A DNA stretch of 64,000 nucleotides, from the NCBI RefSeq assembly GCF_039535475.1, contig NZ_BAAAXG010000026.1, positions 2,046,001 to 2,110,000 on the forward strand, in the 5' to 3' direction. Positions 1 through 8,254 of the stretch are shown in pieces; position 1 is the first letter of the stretch, and every line of letters begins with the position of its first letter. Under the pieces are notes generated by a model, which saw only the letters and a program-made list of their open reading frames with translations, was not told the DNA's origin and did not search any database. The position numbers were made by a program, and so were the translations under genes. Source of the DNA: Streptomyces showdoensis. GTDB lineage: Bacteria; Actinomycetota; Actinomycetes; Streptomycetales; Streptomycetaceae.

Positions 1-450
1 TCGTACGGCCTCACCGAGGAGCAGGCGGCGAGCCGCCCCAGCGTCAGCGAGCTCAGCCTCTCGGGCCTGATCAAGCACTGCGCCGAGGTCGAGCTCAACT
101 GGCTGCGGCTGGCCCAGGGGCGCCCGAACGAGCGGCAGCGCAGCGAGGAGACCTGGGGCGAGGCCTTCCGGCTCGTCGACGGCGAGACGATCCCGGAGGT
201 CGTGGCCTTCTGGCAGGGCGTGGCCAAGGAGACCGAGGAGTTCGTCCGGAGCGTGCCCAGCCTGGACGACACCTTCCCGCTGCCGCCCGCGCCCTGGTTC
301 CCGGTGGACGGCCGGGTCAGCGTCCGCTGGATGCTGCTGCACCTGGTCCAGGAGATCGGCCGGCACGCGGGGCACGCGGACATCGTCCGGGAGTCCCTGG
401 ACGGCAAGGGCTCCTTCGAGCTGATCGACCTGGAGAAGCGGACTTCCTAG
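1..450 (+). CDS. DinB/DUF664-family protein, 5'-truncated
   Basis: Open from the first base of the window in frame 1 to a TAG at 448-450; the start lies outside. The visible 149 residues form the helical DinB-like four-helix type with a conserved HCAEVELNW segment near the front and HLVQEIGRHAGHADIVRE near the end, the latter holding two His of the usual metal triad (family knowledge: mycothiol- or bacillithiol-dependent DinB enzymes and DUF664 proteins of actinobacteria). It ends 9 bp before the PadR gene. Substrate unknown. Confidence 0.8.
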   Translation, partial: SYGLTEEQAASRPSVSELSLSGLIKHCAEVELNWLRLAQGRPNERQRSEETWGEAFRLVDGETIPEVVAFWQGVAKETEEFVRSVPSLDDTFPLPPAPWFPVDGRVSVRWMLLHLVQEIGRHAGHADIVRESLDGKGSFELIDLEKRTS

Positions 451-459
451 ACTCGGGGC

Positions 460-1074
460 ATGTCAGCAATCCGCCTTCTCGTCCTGGGCGCGGTCAAGCA
501 GCACGGCCGCGCCCACGGCTACCAGGTGCGCAACGACCTGGAGTACTGGGGCGCGCACGAGTGGTCCCACGCCAAGCCCGGCTCGATCTACCACGCGCTC
601 AAGCAGATGGCGAAGCAGGGACTGCTGCGCGCCGACGAGATCGCGCCCAGCACGGCGGGCGGCCCGCCGCGGGTCGAGTACGAGATCACGGAGGCGGGCC
701 GCGAGGAGTACCTGCGGCTGCTGCGCGCGGCGGTGTCGACGTACGACCAGGACATGGACGTGCTGTCGGCGGGCATCGGCTTCATCGTGGACCTGCCGCG
801 GGCCGAGGCGCTGGAGCTGCTGCGGGAACGGCTGCGGGCCCTGGACGCCTGGCGGACGGCGGTGACGGAGTACTACACCCCCGAGGGAGGGCCGGAGCAG
901 CTCGGCCACATCGGGGAGATCATGCACCTCTGGGTCCACTCGGCGGACGCGGGCCGGGTGTGGACGCTCGGCCTGATCGACCGGATCGAGGGCGGGGCGT
1001 ACGTGTTCGCGGGGGAGGGCGACCCCTTCGTCGGCGTGCTGGCGGAGGGCGAGGAGAACCCGTTCGCGGAGTGA
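460..1074 (+). CDS. PadR-family transcriptional regulator
   Basis: A 204-residue protein with an N-terminal winged helix of PadR type (residues about 1-85: LLVLGAVKQHGRAHGYQV, then GSIYHALKQMAKQGLL and the wing PRVEYEITEAGREEY) followed by a C-terminal helical dimerisation part. PadR proteins are usually ligand-responsive repressors of adjacent efflux pumps. It lies 9 bp after the DinB-like gene and 127 bp before a DrrAB-type exporter whose promoter is flanked by two palindromes, so it probably represses that exporter. Its inducing ligand cannot be read from the sequence. Confidence 0.88.
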   Translation: MSAIRLLVLGAVKQHGRAHGYQVRNDLEYWGAHEWSHAKPGSIYHALKQMAKQGLLRADEIAPSTAGGPPRVEYEITEAGREEYLRLLRAAVSTYDQDMDVLSAGIGFIVDLPRAEALELLRERLRALDAWRTAVTEYYTPEGGPEQLGHIGEIMHLWVHSADAGRVWTLGLIDRIEGGAYVFAGEGDPFVGVLAEGEENPFAE

Positions 1075-1111
1075 GGCGGCGGCCGGAGGGCCGGGCTCGT
1101 CGCCCACCGTC

Positions 1112-1179
1112 TATTCAAGTTTGACTAGCTGCCCGGACGGGCATACCCTCCGCCGCGGGCAACTCGTCAAGTTTGACTA
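1112..1179 (+). promoter_or_regulatory. Exporter promoter flanked by two PadR-operator-like palindromes
   Basis: Two near-identical sites, TATTCAAGTTTGACTA at 1112-1127 and TCGTCAAGTTTGACTA at 1164-1179, each an imperfect palindrome around GT with half-site TAGTCAA (6 of 7 matched in each). Between them is a credible promoter: TTGACT at 1121-1126, 17 bp spacer, TACCCT at 1144-1149. The first palindrome contains the -35 box and the second falls just after the predicted transcription start. That layout suits repression by the upstream PadR protein; binding itself is inferred. Confidence 0.6.
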
Positions 1180-1201
1180 CATGATTTCGGGAGGAATCGG
1201 G

Positions 1202-2173
1202 ATGTCAGTGGAGGACGTGGTCCTCGTCGAGGGCGCACGGAAGCGGTACGGCGACAAGCACGCCCTGGACGGCCTCGACCTGGCCGTCCGGCGGGGCACG
1301 GTGCACGGCCTGCTGGGCCCCAACGGAGCGGGCAAGACCACGACCGTACGGGTGCTGGCCACCCTGCTGCGGCACGACGAGGGCCGGGTGCGGGTGGCGG
1401 GCTTCGACGTGCGGGAGCGGGCCCGCGAGGTCCGGCGGCGGATCGGGCTGCTGGGCCAGCACGCGGCCCTCGACGAGGAGCTGTCCGGGCGCCAGAACCT
1501 GGAGATGTTCGCCCGCCTGCACCACCTGGGCGCGCGCCGCTCCGGACAGCGGGCGGACGAGCTCCTGGAGCGCTTCGGGCTCGCGGACACCGGCCCCAAG
1601 GCCGTACGGAAGTACAGCGGCGGCATGCGGCGGCGGCTCGACCTGGCCGCCTCGCTGATCACCGAACCGGAGGTGCTGTTCCTGGACGAGCCGACCACCG
1701 GTCTGGACCCGCGCGGCCGGGCCGAGGTCTGGGACTCGGTGCGCTCGCTGGTCGGCGGAGGCACGACGGTGCTGCTCACCACGCAGTACCTGGAGGAGGC
1801 GGATCAGCTGGCCGACCGGATCTCGGTGGTCGACCGGGGCCGGGTGGTCGCCGACGGCACCCCCGACGAGCTGAAGACCCGGGCCGGCCGGGACCGGATC
1901 GACGTGGTCGTACGGGACGGGGCGCGGCTCGACGAGGCGGTGCGGCTGCTCCCGTTCGGCCCGCGGGACGCGGAGGTGGACCGGGACCGGCGGCGGATCA
2001 GCGCCCCGGTGCGGGACCGGATGGCCTCGCTCGCCGAGACCGTGCGGGCCCTGGAGGCGGCGGGGATCGAGGCGGAGGACGTCGCCCTGCGGCGGCCGAC
2101 GCTGGACGAGGTGTTCCTGCACCTCACCGGGCCGGGTGCCGAGCGGACCGAAGAGACGGAGGTGGCCGCATGA
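1202..2173 (+). CDS. Daunorubicin-resistance-type ABC transporter ATP-binding protein (DrrA-like)
   Basis: A 323-residue ATPase with Walker [10 protein letters not shown], signature [12 protein letters not shown], Walker [13 protein letters not shown] and H-loop region [16 protein letters not shown], followed by the C-terminal domain typical of DrrA-type ATPases (ending in [15 protein letters not shown]). The ATG at 1202 is chosen because GGGAGGA at 1190-1196 precedes it at good spacing; an in-frame ATG at 1181 lacks a ribosome site and lies close to the predicted transcription start. Its stop overlaps the permease start by 4 bp (ATGA). It powers export of a hydrophobic compound, substrate unknown. 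Confidence 0.9.
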   Translation: MSVEDVVLVEGARKRYGDKHALDGLDLAVRRGTVHGLLGPNGAGKTTTVRVLATLLRHDEGRVRVAGFDVRERAREVRRRIGLLGQHAALDEELSGRQNLEMFARLHHLGARRSGQRADELLERFGLADTGPKAVRKYSGGMRRRLDLAASLITEPEVLFLDEPTTGLDPRGRAEVWDSVRSLVGGGTTVLLTTQYLEEADQLADRISVVDRGRVVADGTPDELKTRAGRDRIDVVVRDGARLDEAVRLLPFGPRDAEVDRDRRRISAPVRDRMASLAETVRALEAAGIEAEDVALRRPTLDEVFLHLTGPGAERTEETEVAA

Positions 2174-2934
2174 GCGCGGCGTACGCGGTGGGCGACTGCT
2201 GGACCATGACCCGGCGGGAGCTGGCGCACTGGGCGCGGCAGCCCGTCCAGGTGATCGTCGGCCTGGTCTTCCCGGTCATGATGCTGCTGATGTTCGGCTA
2301 TCTGGTCGGCGGCGGGCGGGCCGTCGAGGGCGACTACGTCGACTTCCTCGTCCCGGGGATGCTCACGCTGACCATGGTCTTCGGCCTCGAAGGCACGATG
2401 ACGGCGGTGACCCGCGACCTGGACAAGGGCGTGATCGACCGCTTCCGCTCGATGCCGATGGCCGACGGCGCGGTCCTCGTGGGGCGCTCCGCCGCCGACA
2501 TGCTCCAGTCCGCGGTCGGGCTGCTGTTGATGGCGGGCGTCGGCTACGCGATCGGCTGGCGGACGCACGGCGGTCCCGGCGCGTTCCTCGGGGCGATGGG
2601 GCTGCTGCTCCTGCTGCGGTTCGCGATGCTCTGGATCGGCATCCACCTGGCGCTGCTGGCGGGCCGCGCGGAGCTGGTGCAGGCGGTGCAGATCCTGGTC
2701 TGGCCGTTCGGCTTCCTGTCCAACGCCTTCGCCGCGCCGGAGTCCATGCCGGGCTGGCTGGGCGCGGTCGTGGAGTGGAACCCCATGTCGGCGACGGCGA
2801 CGGCGGTGCGGGAACTGCTCGGCGGCCCGGGCGGCGAACCGGGCTGGACCGGCGCCGCGCTGATCTGGCCGCTGGTCCTGCTCGCGGTCTTCTTCCCGCT
2901 GGCGGTACGGAGGTTCGGCCGGCTAGGCCGGTAG
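2170..2934 (+). CDS. ABC-2 type transporter permease (DrrB-like)
   Basis: A 254-residue polytopic membrane protein with about six hydrophobic segments and the ABC-2 signature region around [16 protein letters not shown] and [16 protein letters not shown], standard for DrrB partners. It is translationally coupled to the ATPase through an ATGA overlap, so the two form one exporter under likely PadR control. The last codons and stop (GRLGR*) lie inside the first copy of a 20-bp tandem repeat, so the C-terminus may have been altered by repeat expansion. Confidence 0.88.
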   Translation: MSAAYAVGDCWTMTRRELAHWARQPVQVIVGLVFPVMMLLMFGYLVGGGRAVEGDYVDFLVPGMLTLTMVFGLEGTMTAVTRDLDKGVIDRFRSMPMADGAVLVGRSAADMLQSAVGLLLMAGVGYAIGWRTHGGPGAFLGAMGLLLLLRFAMLWIGIHLALLAGRAELVQAVQILVWPFGFLSNAFAAPESMPGWLGAVVEWNPMSATATAVRELLGGPGGEPGWTGAALIWPLVLLAVFFPLAVRRFGRLGR

Positions 2935-3000
2935 CGCGCCGGCTAGGCCGGTGGCGCGCCGGCTAGGCCGGTGGCGCGCCGGCTCGGGCGGTGGCGCGGC
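2921..3000. repeat. Four 20-bp tandem repeats spanning a stop codon
   Basis: Four consecutive units at 2921-2940, 2941-2960, 2961-2980 and 2981-3000. The first three read ggctaggccggtRgcgcgcc with R=a in copy 1 and g in copies 2 and 3; copy 4 is diverged. The single a/g difference creates the TAG stop of the DrrB-like permease in copy 1. Units 2 and 3 are identical, pointing to recent duplication. Confidence 0.85.
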
Positions 3001-3019
3001 TGCTCGGGCGGGCCGGACG

Positions 3020-3060
3020 GCCGGGGCGGGGGTGTCGTCGCGGGCGCCCCCCGCCCCGGC
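3020..3060. terminator. Hairpin terminator between convergent genes
   Basis: A perfect 13-bp stem (3020-3032 with 3048-3060, arm GCCGGGGCGGGGG) with a 15-nt loop between the convergent exporter operon and gadB. There is no T-tract, as is usual in Streptomyces. It probably serves both strands. Confidence 0.6.
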
Positions 3061-3078
3061 CCCGGCCGGCCCGGCCGG

Positions 3079-4497
3079 TCAGTGGTGGAAGGACGTCGCG
3101 GCCTGCTTGTCGTGGGTGAACGGGCGCGGCTGGCGGCGCAGTTCGGGCAGGATCAGGTTGAGGTCCTCGATGAGCAGGCCCGCCAGGTCGGCGGAGAAGC
3201 CGTTGCGGCAGACGATCCGCAGCACCGACAGGTCCTCCCGGTTCTTGGGGAAGGTGTAGGCGGGGACCAGCCAGCCGCTCTCGCGCAGCCGCCGGGAGAC
3301 GTCGAAGACGTCGAAGTTGGTCACGTCGGGCGCGGTGGTGAAGGCGAAGACGGGGAGTTCGCCGCCGCGGGTCAGCAGCCGGAAGTCGCCCATGGCCTCG
3401 ATCCGTTCGGACAGGCCCCGGGCGACGTCCCGGCTGGTCTGCTGGACCGCCCGGTAGCCCTCCCGGCCCAGCCGCAGGAAGGTGTAGTACTGCGCGACCA
3501 CCTGGGCGCCCGGGCGGGAGAAGTTGAGGGCGAAGGTGGGCATGTCGCCGCCCAGGTAGTTGACCCGGAAGACCAGTTCCTCGGGAAGTTCGGCGGGGGA
3601 GCGCCACAGCGCCCAGCCGACGCCGGGGTAGACGAGCCCGTACTTGTGGCCGGAGGTGTTGATCGAGGAGACCCGGGGGAGCCGGAAGTCCCAGACCAGG
3701 TCCTCGTCGACGAAGGGGGCGACCATGGCGCCGGAGGCCCCGTCCACGTGGACGGGGACGTCGATCCCGGTCCGTTCCTGGAGCGCGTCGAGGGCGGCGC
3801 AGATGTCGGCGACCGGTTCGTAGGAGCCGTCGAAGGTGGAGCCGAGGACGGCGACGACGCCGATGGTGTTCTCGTCGCAGAGGGCGGCGGCGGTCTCGGC
3901 GTCGAGGTGGAAGCGGTCGCCGTCCATGGGCACGAGCCGGGGCTCGACCTCCCAGAAGTTGCAGAACTTCTCCCAGCAGACCTGGACGTTGATGCCCATC
4001 ACCAGGTTGGGGCGGGCGCCGCCCCGGTAGCGGTCGGCGTTGCGCTGGGTCCAGCGGCGCTTGAGCGCCATCCCGGCGAGCATGCAGGCCTCGCTGGAGC
4101 CGGTGGTGGAACAGCCGACGACGGCGGACGGGTCGGGGGCGTTCCACAGGTGGGCGAGCATCGAGACGCAGCGGCGCTCCAGTTCGGCGGTGCGCGGGTA
4201 CTCGTCCTTGTCGATCATGTTCTTGTCGCGGCACTCGGCCATCAGCACCCCGGCCTGGGGCTCCATCCAGGTGGTGACGAAGGTGGCCAGGTTGAGGCGG
4301 GAGTTGCCGTCGAGCATCAGCTCGTCGTGGACCAGCTGATAGGCGCTCATGGGCGGCAGCGGACCGTCGGGGAGCCGGTGGCGGGGCGGGGCCTCGGTCA
4401 TGCCGCCGACGGGGTTGGCCTCGCCGTAGAACGGGTTGAAGGAGAGCCGGCGGTGGTGCTCGGTCTCCTGGTCGGCGGGTCCCTTGTGCAGTGCCAC
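3079..4497 (-). CDS. gadB: Glutamate decarboxylase
   Basis: A 472-residue pyridoxal-phosphate enzyme of decarboxylase group II that converts glutamate to GABA and CO2, consuming a cytoplasmic proton. Visible motifs are CSTTGSSEACMLAG in the cofactor-binding half, HVDGASGAMVAPF with the cofactor Asp, and the catalytic-lysine motif SINTSGHKYG. Length matches the family (about 465). It lies 39 bp downstream of a ClC-family gene on the same strand, which suggests a shared acid-stress transcript. I see no glutamate/GABA antiporter (GadC) nearby, so GABA handling must occur elsewhere. Confidence 0.93.
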   Translation of the reverse strand: MALHKGPADQETEHHRRLSFNPFYGEANPVGGMTEAPPRHRLPDGPLPPMSAYQLVHDELMLDGNSRLNLATFVTTWMEPQAGVLMAECRDKNMIDKDEYPRTAELERRCVSMLAHLWNAPDPSAVVGCSTTGSSEACMLAGMALKRRWTQRNADRYRGGARPNLVMGINVQVCWEKFCNFWEVEPRLVPMDGDRFHLDAETAAALCDENTIGVVAVLGSTFDGSYEPVADICAALDALQERTGIDVPVHVDGASGAMVAPFVDEDLVWDFRLPRVSSINTSGHKYGLVYPGVGWALWRSPAELPEELVFRVNYLGGDMPTFALNFSRPGAQVVAQYYTFLRLGREGYRAVQQTSRDVARGLSERIEAMGDFRLLTRGGELPVFAFTTAPDVTNFDVFDVSRRLRESGWLVPAYTFPKNREDLSVLRIVCRNGFSADLAGLLIEDLNLILPELRRQPRPFTHDKQAATSFHH

Positions 4498-4536
4498 GGT
4501 GGGCTCCTTCTTCGGGGGAGAGAGGGGACGGGAAGC

Positions 4537-5805
4537 TCAGCGGAGGGAGTCGCCGTGCTCGTCGAGCTCGAGGACCGGGCGGCCCGTGACGACCAGCCAG
4601 GCGGGCAGGATCGCGATGCAGAGCACGGCGACCATCGAGGGGGAGGAGGCGAGCACGGCGGCGACGAAGAGGCTCACCCAGCCCTGCCGGGTGGTGGCGA
4701 GCAGGATGCCGAGGACGCCGGCGGAGACGGCCACCGCCGGGTGGATCTCGGGGACGAGCGCCTGGGCGCACAGGCCGAAGGCGGCGCCGATGAAGACGGC
4801 GGGGAAGACCCGGCCGCCGCGGAAGCCGCTGGCCGCGGCGACCAGCAGGGCGAGCGTCTTGACCACGGCCAGCTTGGCCAGCTCGCCGGAGCCGAACACG
4901 CCGATGTCGGCGGCGAGCTCCCGGGTCTCCTCCAGGCCCTTGAACAGGGTCAGGTGCCCGCCCAGCGCGCCGAGGAGACCGAGGACGAGCCCGCCGACCG
5001 GCAGCATCACCATGGGGTGCCTGAGCCGGCCGAAGGCGCGGTGGACGTACGGGAAGGCGTAACAGGCGAGCAGGCCGAAGGCGGCGGCGAGGGTGGCGAC
5101 GATCAGCGCGGCGAGGAGGTCGCCGAAGCCGGGGTCGTCCAGCGGCGGCAGCCCGATGTCGAAGCTGGGGTCCGAGATCAGCTGGGTGGTCATGGCCCCG
5201 GCCCCGGCGGCCACCAGCGGGGCGAAGAGCTTGTCCCACAGCGAACCCTTGCCCGGCTGTCCGGCCAGCGCCTCGGAGAGGACGAGGGCGGCGGCCACGG
5301 GGGTGCCGAACAGGGCGCCGAAGGTGGCGGCGGTGGCCAGCGACACCCACAGGACGCCCGGCACGGCGGGCAGCAGCTTGGTGCCGATCCAGAAGGCGAG
5401 GGCGATGGCGGAGACGATCGTCGGGTTCTCCGGGCCGAGGCTGACGCCGCCGGCCAGTCCGAAGGTGGCGGCGATGAGCAGGCCGGGGACGACCGGGACG
5501 GCGATGGGCGCGCCGCCGAGCCCGCCCTCGGCCGGGTCGCCGCCGGCGTGCCCGTACACCTTCCACACGACGAGACCGACCGCGATGCCGGTCGCGGTCA
5601 GCATGGAGATCATCCAGAGCGAGGAGTAGTTCCCGATGCCGAGCGCGTCCGGAAGGGTGTTCCACAGGACGTGCTGGAGCTGTTCGGCGATCGCGCTGAT
5701 CCCGAGGAACAGCAGGGCCGAGCCCACGCCGACCACGAGGGCGGGCAGGATCTGGGGCAGCAGGATCCGGTGGGGCGCCTCGGGGGCGGGAGTATCGGTG
5801 GCCAC
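4537..5805 (-). CDS. ClC-family chloride channel/antiporter
   Basis: A polytopic protein of about 422 residues with ClC hallmarks: SLGPENPTI in place of GREGP, keeping a Glu at the gating position, and GGRVFPAVFIGAAFG matching GxFxP. Several further hydrophobic helices are present. I prefer the GTG at 5805 because TATGGT precedes it by 6 nt, the pattern of a leaderless promoter; an upstream in-frame GTG at 5835 would add 10 residues. ClC antiporters act as electrical shunts during decarboxylase-based acid resistance in E. coli, so the coupling to gadB is informative. Confidence 0.82.
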   Translation of the reverse strand: MATDTPAPEAPHRILLPQILPALVVGVGSALLFLGISAIAEQLQHVLWNTLPDALGIGNYSSLWMISMLTATGIAVGLVVWKVYGHAGGDPAEGGLGGAPIAVPVVPGLLIAATFGLAGGVSLGPENPTIVSAIALAFWIGTKLLPAVPGVLWVSLATAATFGALFGTPVAAALVLSEALAGQPGKGSLWDKLFAPLVAAGAGAMTTQLISDPSFDIGLPPLDDPGFGDLLAALIVATLAAAFGLLACYAFPYVHRAFGRLRHPMVMLPVGGLVLGLLGALGGHLTLFKGLEETRELAADIGVFGSGELAKLAVVKTLALLVAAASGFRGGRVFPAVFIGAAFGLCAQALVPEIHPAVAVSAGVLGILLATTRQGWVSLFVAAVLASSPSMVAVLCIAILPAWLVVTGRPVLELDEHGDSLR

Positions 5806-5870
5806 CGACCCACCATAAGTGGACAAATGCCACACAACATCCCGAGAGCGTCCAGGGATCGGGCGGATCC

Positions 5871-5904
5871 GGCTTGCACCTCACGCCGCGTCAGGACCCA
5901 GGCT
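5871..5904 (+). promoter_or_regulatory. tipA-type MerR promoter with 19-bp spacer
   Basis: TTGCAC at 5874-5879 and CAGGCT at 5899-5904 are separated by 19 bp, the long spacer typical of MerR-activated promoters. The spacer contains the inverted repeat CCTCACG-CCG-CGTCAGG (5879-5895). From memory this closely matches the well-known Streptomyces tipA promoter (TTGCACCTCACG with a matching second half). The gene immediately downstream encodes a TipA-like activator, so autoregulation is likely. Confidence 0.75.
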
Positions 5905-5941
5905 GGGCCGCGGACCGACACACGAGAAGGGCGGGCGGCCG

Positions 5942-6703
5942 ATGGGCTACTCCGTGGGACAGGTGGCCGGCTTCGCCGGGGTCACGGTGCGCACCCTGCA
6001 CCACTACGACGCGATCGGGCTGCTCTCGCCCGGCGGACGCAGCCCGGCGGGCCACCGCCGCTACGCCGACGCGGACCTCGACCGACTGCAGCAGATCCTG
6101 TTCTACCGGGAGCTCGGCTTCCCCCTCGAAGAGGTCGCCGTCCTCCTCGACGACCCCCGCGCCGACCCGCGGGAGCACCTGCGACGGCAGCACCGGCTGC
6201 TGACCGAGCGCATCGGGGAACTGCGACGGATGGCGGCGGCCGTCGAACACGCCATGGAGGCGCGACGCATGGGCATCAACCTCACCCCCGAAGAGAAGTT
6301 CGAGGTCTTCGGCCACAAGGGCCCCGAGCGGTACGCGGAGGAGTCCGCCCGCCGCTGGGGCGGCACCCACACCCACGAGGAGACGCAGGCCCGCGTCGCC
6401 ACGTACACCAAGGACGACTGGCAGCGCATGAAGGAGGAGGTCGACGCCTGGGGCGCCGCCTACGGCGCCCTCATGGACGCGGGCGGGGCCCCCGGCTCCC
6501 CGGCCGCCATGGAGCTCGCCGAGGCCCACCGCGCCCACATCACGAAGTGGTTCTTCGACTGCCACCCGAAGATCCACCAGGGCCTCGCCGAGATGTACGT
6601 CTCCGACGAGAACTTCCGGGCCTTCTACGACTCCCTGCACGAGGGCCTGGCCGAGCACCTGCGCGAAGCGATCCACGCCAACGCCCGCCGCCTCGCCGGC
6701 TGA
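5942..6703 (+). CDS. TipA-like MerR-family thiopeptide-type regulator
   Basis: A 253-residue protein with an N-terminal MerR winged helix (VGQVAGFAGVTVRTLHHYD; GHRRYADADLDRLQQI), a coiled-coil linker and a C-terminal TipAS-type drug-binding domain (GINLTPEEKFEVFG through LAEMYVSDENF). Start at 5942 reproduces the TipA N-terminus. TipAS of S. lividans bonds thiopeptides covalently through Cys214 in HTCLGEMYVSD; here the corresponding stretch is HQGLAEMYVSD, so that Cys is Gly, while the earlier Cys (FDC) is kept. It may therefore bind ligands non-covalently or sense something else. Confidence 0.88.
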   Translation: MGYSVGQVAGFAGVTVRTLHHYDAIGLLSPGGRSPAGHRRYADADLDRLQQILFYRELGFPLEEVAVLLDDPRADPREHLRRQHRLLTERIGELRRMAAAVEHAMEARRMGINLTPEEKFEVFGHKGPERYAEESARRWGGTHTHEETQARVATYTKDDWQRMKEEVDAWGAAYGALMDAGGAPGSPAAMELAEAHRAHITKWFFDCHPKIHQGLAEMYVSDENFRAFYDSLHEGLAEHLREAIHANARRLAG

Positions 6704-6817
6704 CCCCGGCCGGTCCGGTTCCTGCCGGTCCGGTCCGGGCCTGCCCGGTCTGCCCGGTCTGGTCTGGTCTGCCCGGGTCTGCTCGGGTCTGTCCGGTCCG
6801 GTCCGAGGGCGCAGGCC
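6704..6817. other. Low-complexity CT/GG-rich spacer between convergent genes
   Basis: About 110 bp made of imperfect tccggtc/tctggtctg-type short repeats between the TipA-like gene and the convergent ybjQ-like gene. No ORF or clear hairpin is seen. Confidence 0.5.
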
Positions 6818-7186
6818 CTAGGCGCGCGGCGCGATCACCACGGCGGTCCCGTAGGCGCACACCTCGGTGCCCACGTCGGCGGCCTCCGTGACGTCGAAGC
6901 GGAACATCAGCACCGCGTTCGCGCCGCGCGCCTTCGCCTGCTCCACCAGCCGTTCCATCGCCTGGTTGCGGGTCTGCACCAGGGTCTTCGTCAGACCCTT
7001 CAGCTCACCGCCGATCATCGACTTCAGGCCCGCGCCGATCTGGCTGCCCAGATGCCGGGAGCGCACGGTCAGGCCGAAGACCTCGCCGATCACCTGGCGC
7101 ACCTCGTACCCCGGCACGTCGTTCGTCGTGACCACCAGCACATCCGACTGGGGACCCTGGCCGCCGCCGTACTCGTCGATGCCCAT
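6818..7186 (-). CDS. YbjQ/UPF0145-family protein
   Basis: A 122-residue protein of the YbjQ family: DVLVVTTNDVPGYEVRQVIGEVFGL at the front, then GELKGLTKTLVQTRNQAMERL and a C-terminal GANAVLMFRFDVTEA. The family forms compact oligomers, possibly metal- or heavy-metal-linked, with no settled function. The ATG at 7186 has AGGAGG 9 nt upstream; a second ATG six bases earlier is too close to that site. It is convergent with the TipA-like gene. Confidence 0.82.
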   Translation of the reverse strand: MGIDEYGGGQGPQSDVLVVTTNDVPGYEVRQVIGEVFGLTVRSRHLGSQIGAGLKSMIGGELKGLTKTLVQTRNQAMERLVEQAKARGANAVLMFRFDVTEAADVGTEVCAYGTAVVIAPRA

Positions 7187-7468
7187 CCGCATCCACCTCC
7201 TGGCCCTCAGCCTGCGGGCGGGCGGACGGCGGCGCATCCGGAAGGCGGCCGTGCGGAGTCCTCGGGCAGGGCCCGCGGGGCCGTGCGGAGCCTCGTGCCG
7301 CCATGTGGAACCCGAGGGGTTCACCCCGCGTTGATAGCTTGGGGCCGCAGTCCGTACGACAATCTCCTGGACGCGCCCCCGCGTCCTCCCCGTTTTCCCC
7401 CGTACGGCCCGCACCGCCCGCACCGCCCGTCCTTCTTCGCCCCCACAGACCGCAGGAGCCCGGAACCC
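7187..7468. other. Divergent intergenic region, no gene seen
   Basis: About 280 bp between the ybjQ-like gene and the dedA-like gene on opposite strands. It holds the promoters of both by position. GTTGATAGCTTGG near 7330-7345 resembles a -10 region for the plus-strand gene, but no convincing paired -35 box stands out. Confidence 0.35.
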
Positions 7469-8182
7469 GTGAACACGCTTGCCCTCGGACCGAGCTGGCT
7501 GGACCCGGACTATCTGATCCAGACCTTCGGTCTGATCGGAGTCCTCGTCATCGTCTTCGCCGAGTCCGGACTCCTCATCGGCTTCTTCCTGCCGGGCGAC
7601 TCGCTCCTCTTCACCACAGGCCTCCTGGTCACCACGGGCAAGCTGGACACCCCGCTGTGGCTGGTCTGCACCCTGATCGTCGCCGCGGCGATCATCGGCG
7701 ACCAGGTGGGCTACCTCTTCGGCCGCAAGGTCGGACCCGCCCTCTTCCGGCGCCCCGACTCCAAGCTCTTCAAGCAGGAGAACGTCGAGAAGGCGCACGA
7801 GTTCTTCGAGAAGCACGGCCCGAAGTCGCTGATCCTGGCCCGCTTCGTGCCGATCGTGCGCACCTTCACGCCGATCATCGCCGGTGTGAGCCGGATGAAC
7901 TACCGCTCCTTCATCACCTTCAACATCATCGGCGGCGTCCTGTGGGGCGCCGGCGTGACCCTGCTCGGCGCCTCCCTCGGCAAGATCGACTTCGTGCACA
8001 AGCACATCGAGCTGATCCTCGTCGCGATCGTGCTGATCTCGGTCGTCCCGATCGTGATCGAGTACCTGCGGGCCCGCGCCCAGTCGAAGAAGAAGCAGCA
8101 GGCCGAGGGCCACGGCGGCGGCCACGACGCCCCCGGCACCCCGAACCCGCCGTCCGAGCGCGGCCGCCACGCCAAGCGCTGA
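7469..8182 (+). CDS. DedA-family membrane protein
   Basis: A 237-residue membrane protein with DedA features: FAESGLLIGFFLPGDSLL in the first re-entrant region, the GDQVGYLFGR loop, and FFEKHGPKSLILARFVPIVRTFTPIIAG with the conserved Arg/Pro residues. DedA proteins are DTT-type membrane transporters implicated in recycling undecaprenyl phosphate or phospholipid scrambling. The GTG at 7469 follows GCAGGAG. The C-terminal tail is Lys/Arg/His-rich and cytoplasmic. Confidence 0.88.
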   Translation: MNTLALGPSWLDPDYLIQTFGLIGVLVIVFAESGLLIGFFLPGDSLLFTTGLLVTTGKLDTPLWLVCTLIVAAAIIGDQVGYLFGRKVGPALFRRPDSKLFKQENVEKAHEFFEKHGPKSLILARFVPIVRTFTPIIAGVSRMNYRSFITFNIIGGVLWGAGVTLLGASLGKIDFVHKHIELILVAIVLISVVPIVIEYLRARAQSKKKQQAEGHGGGHDAPGTPNPPSERGRHAKR

Positions 8183-8188
8183 CCGCTC

Positions 8189-8206
8189 CCCGCGGCACCC
8201 CGCGGG
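8189..8206. terminator. Short hairpin after the DedA gene
   Basis: A 7-bp perfect stem CCCGCGG/CCGCGGG with a CACC loop, 6 bp after the DedA stop and between convergent genes. It is short and has no T-tract, so termination is only suggested. Confidence 0.35.
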
Positions 8207-8254
8207 ATGACCCGTGCACCACCGACCGGGGGCTTCCCGGGGCCGTAGCGGCCT

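Noticed and set aside
2971..6891. A 1306-codon open frame on the plus strand
   Set aside because: It runs antisense to gadB and the ClC gene and consists of Gly/Glu/Asp/Val-rich shadow translation with no domain; high GC produces long spurious frames.
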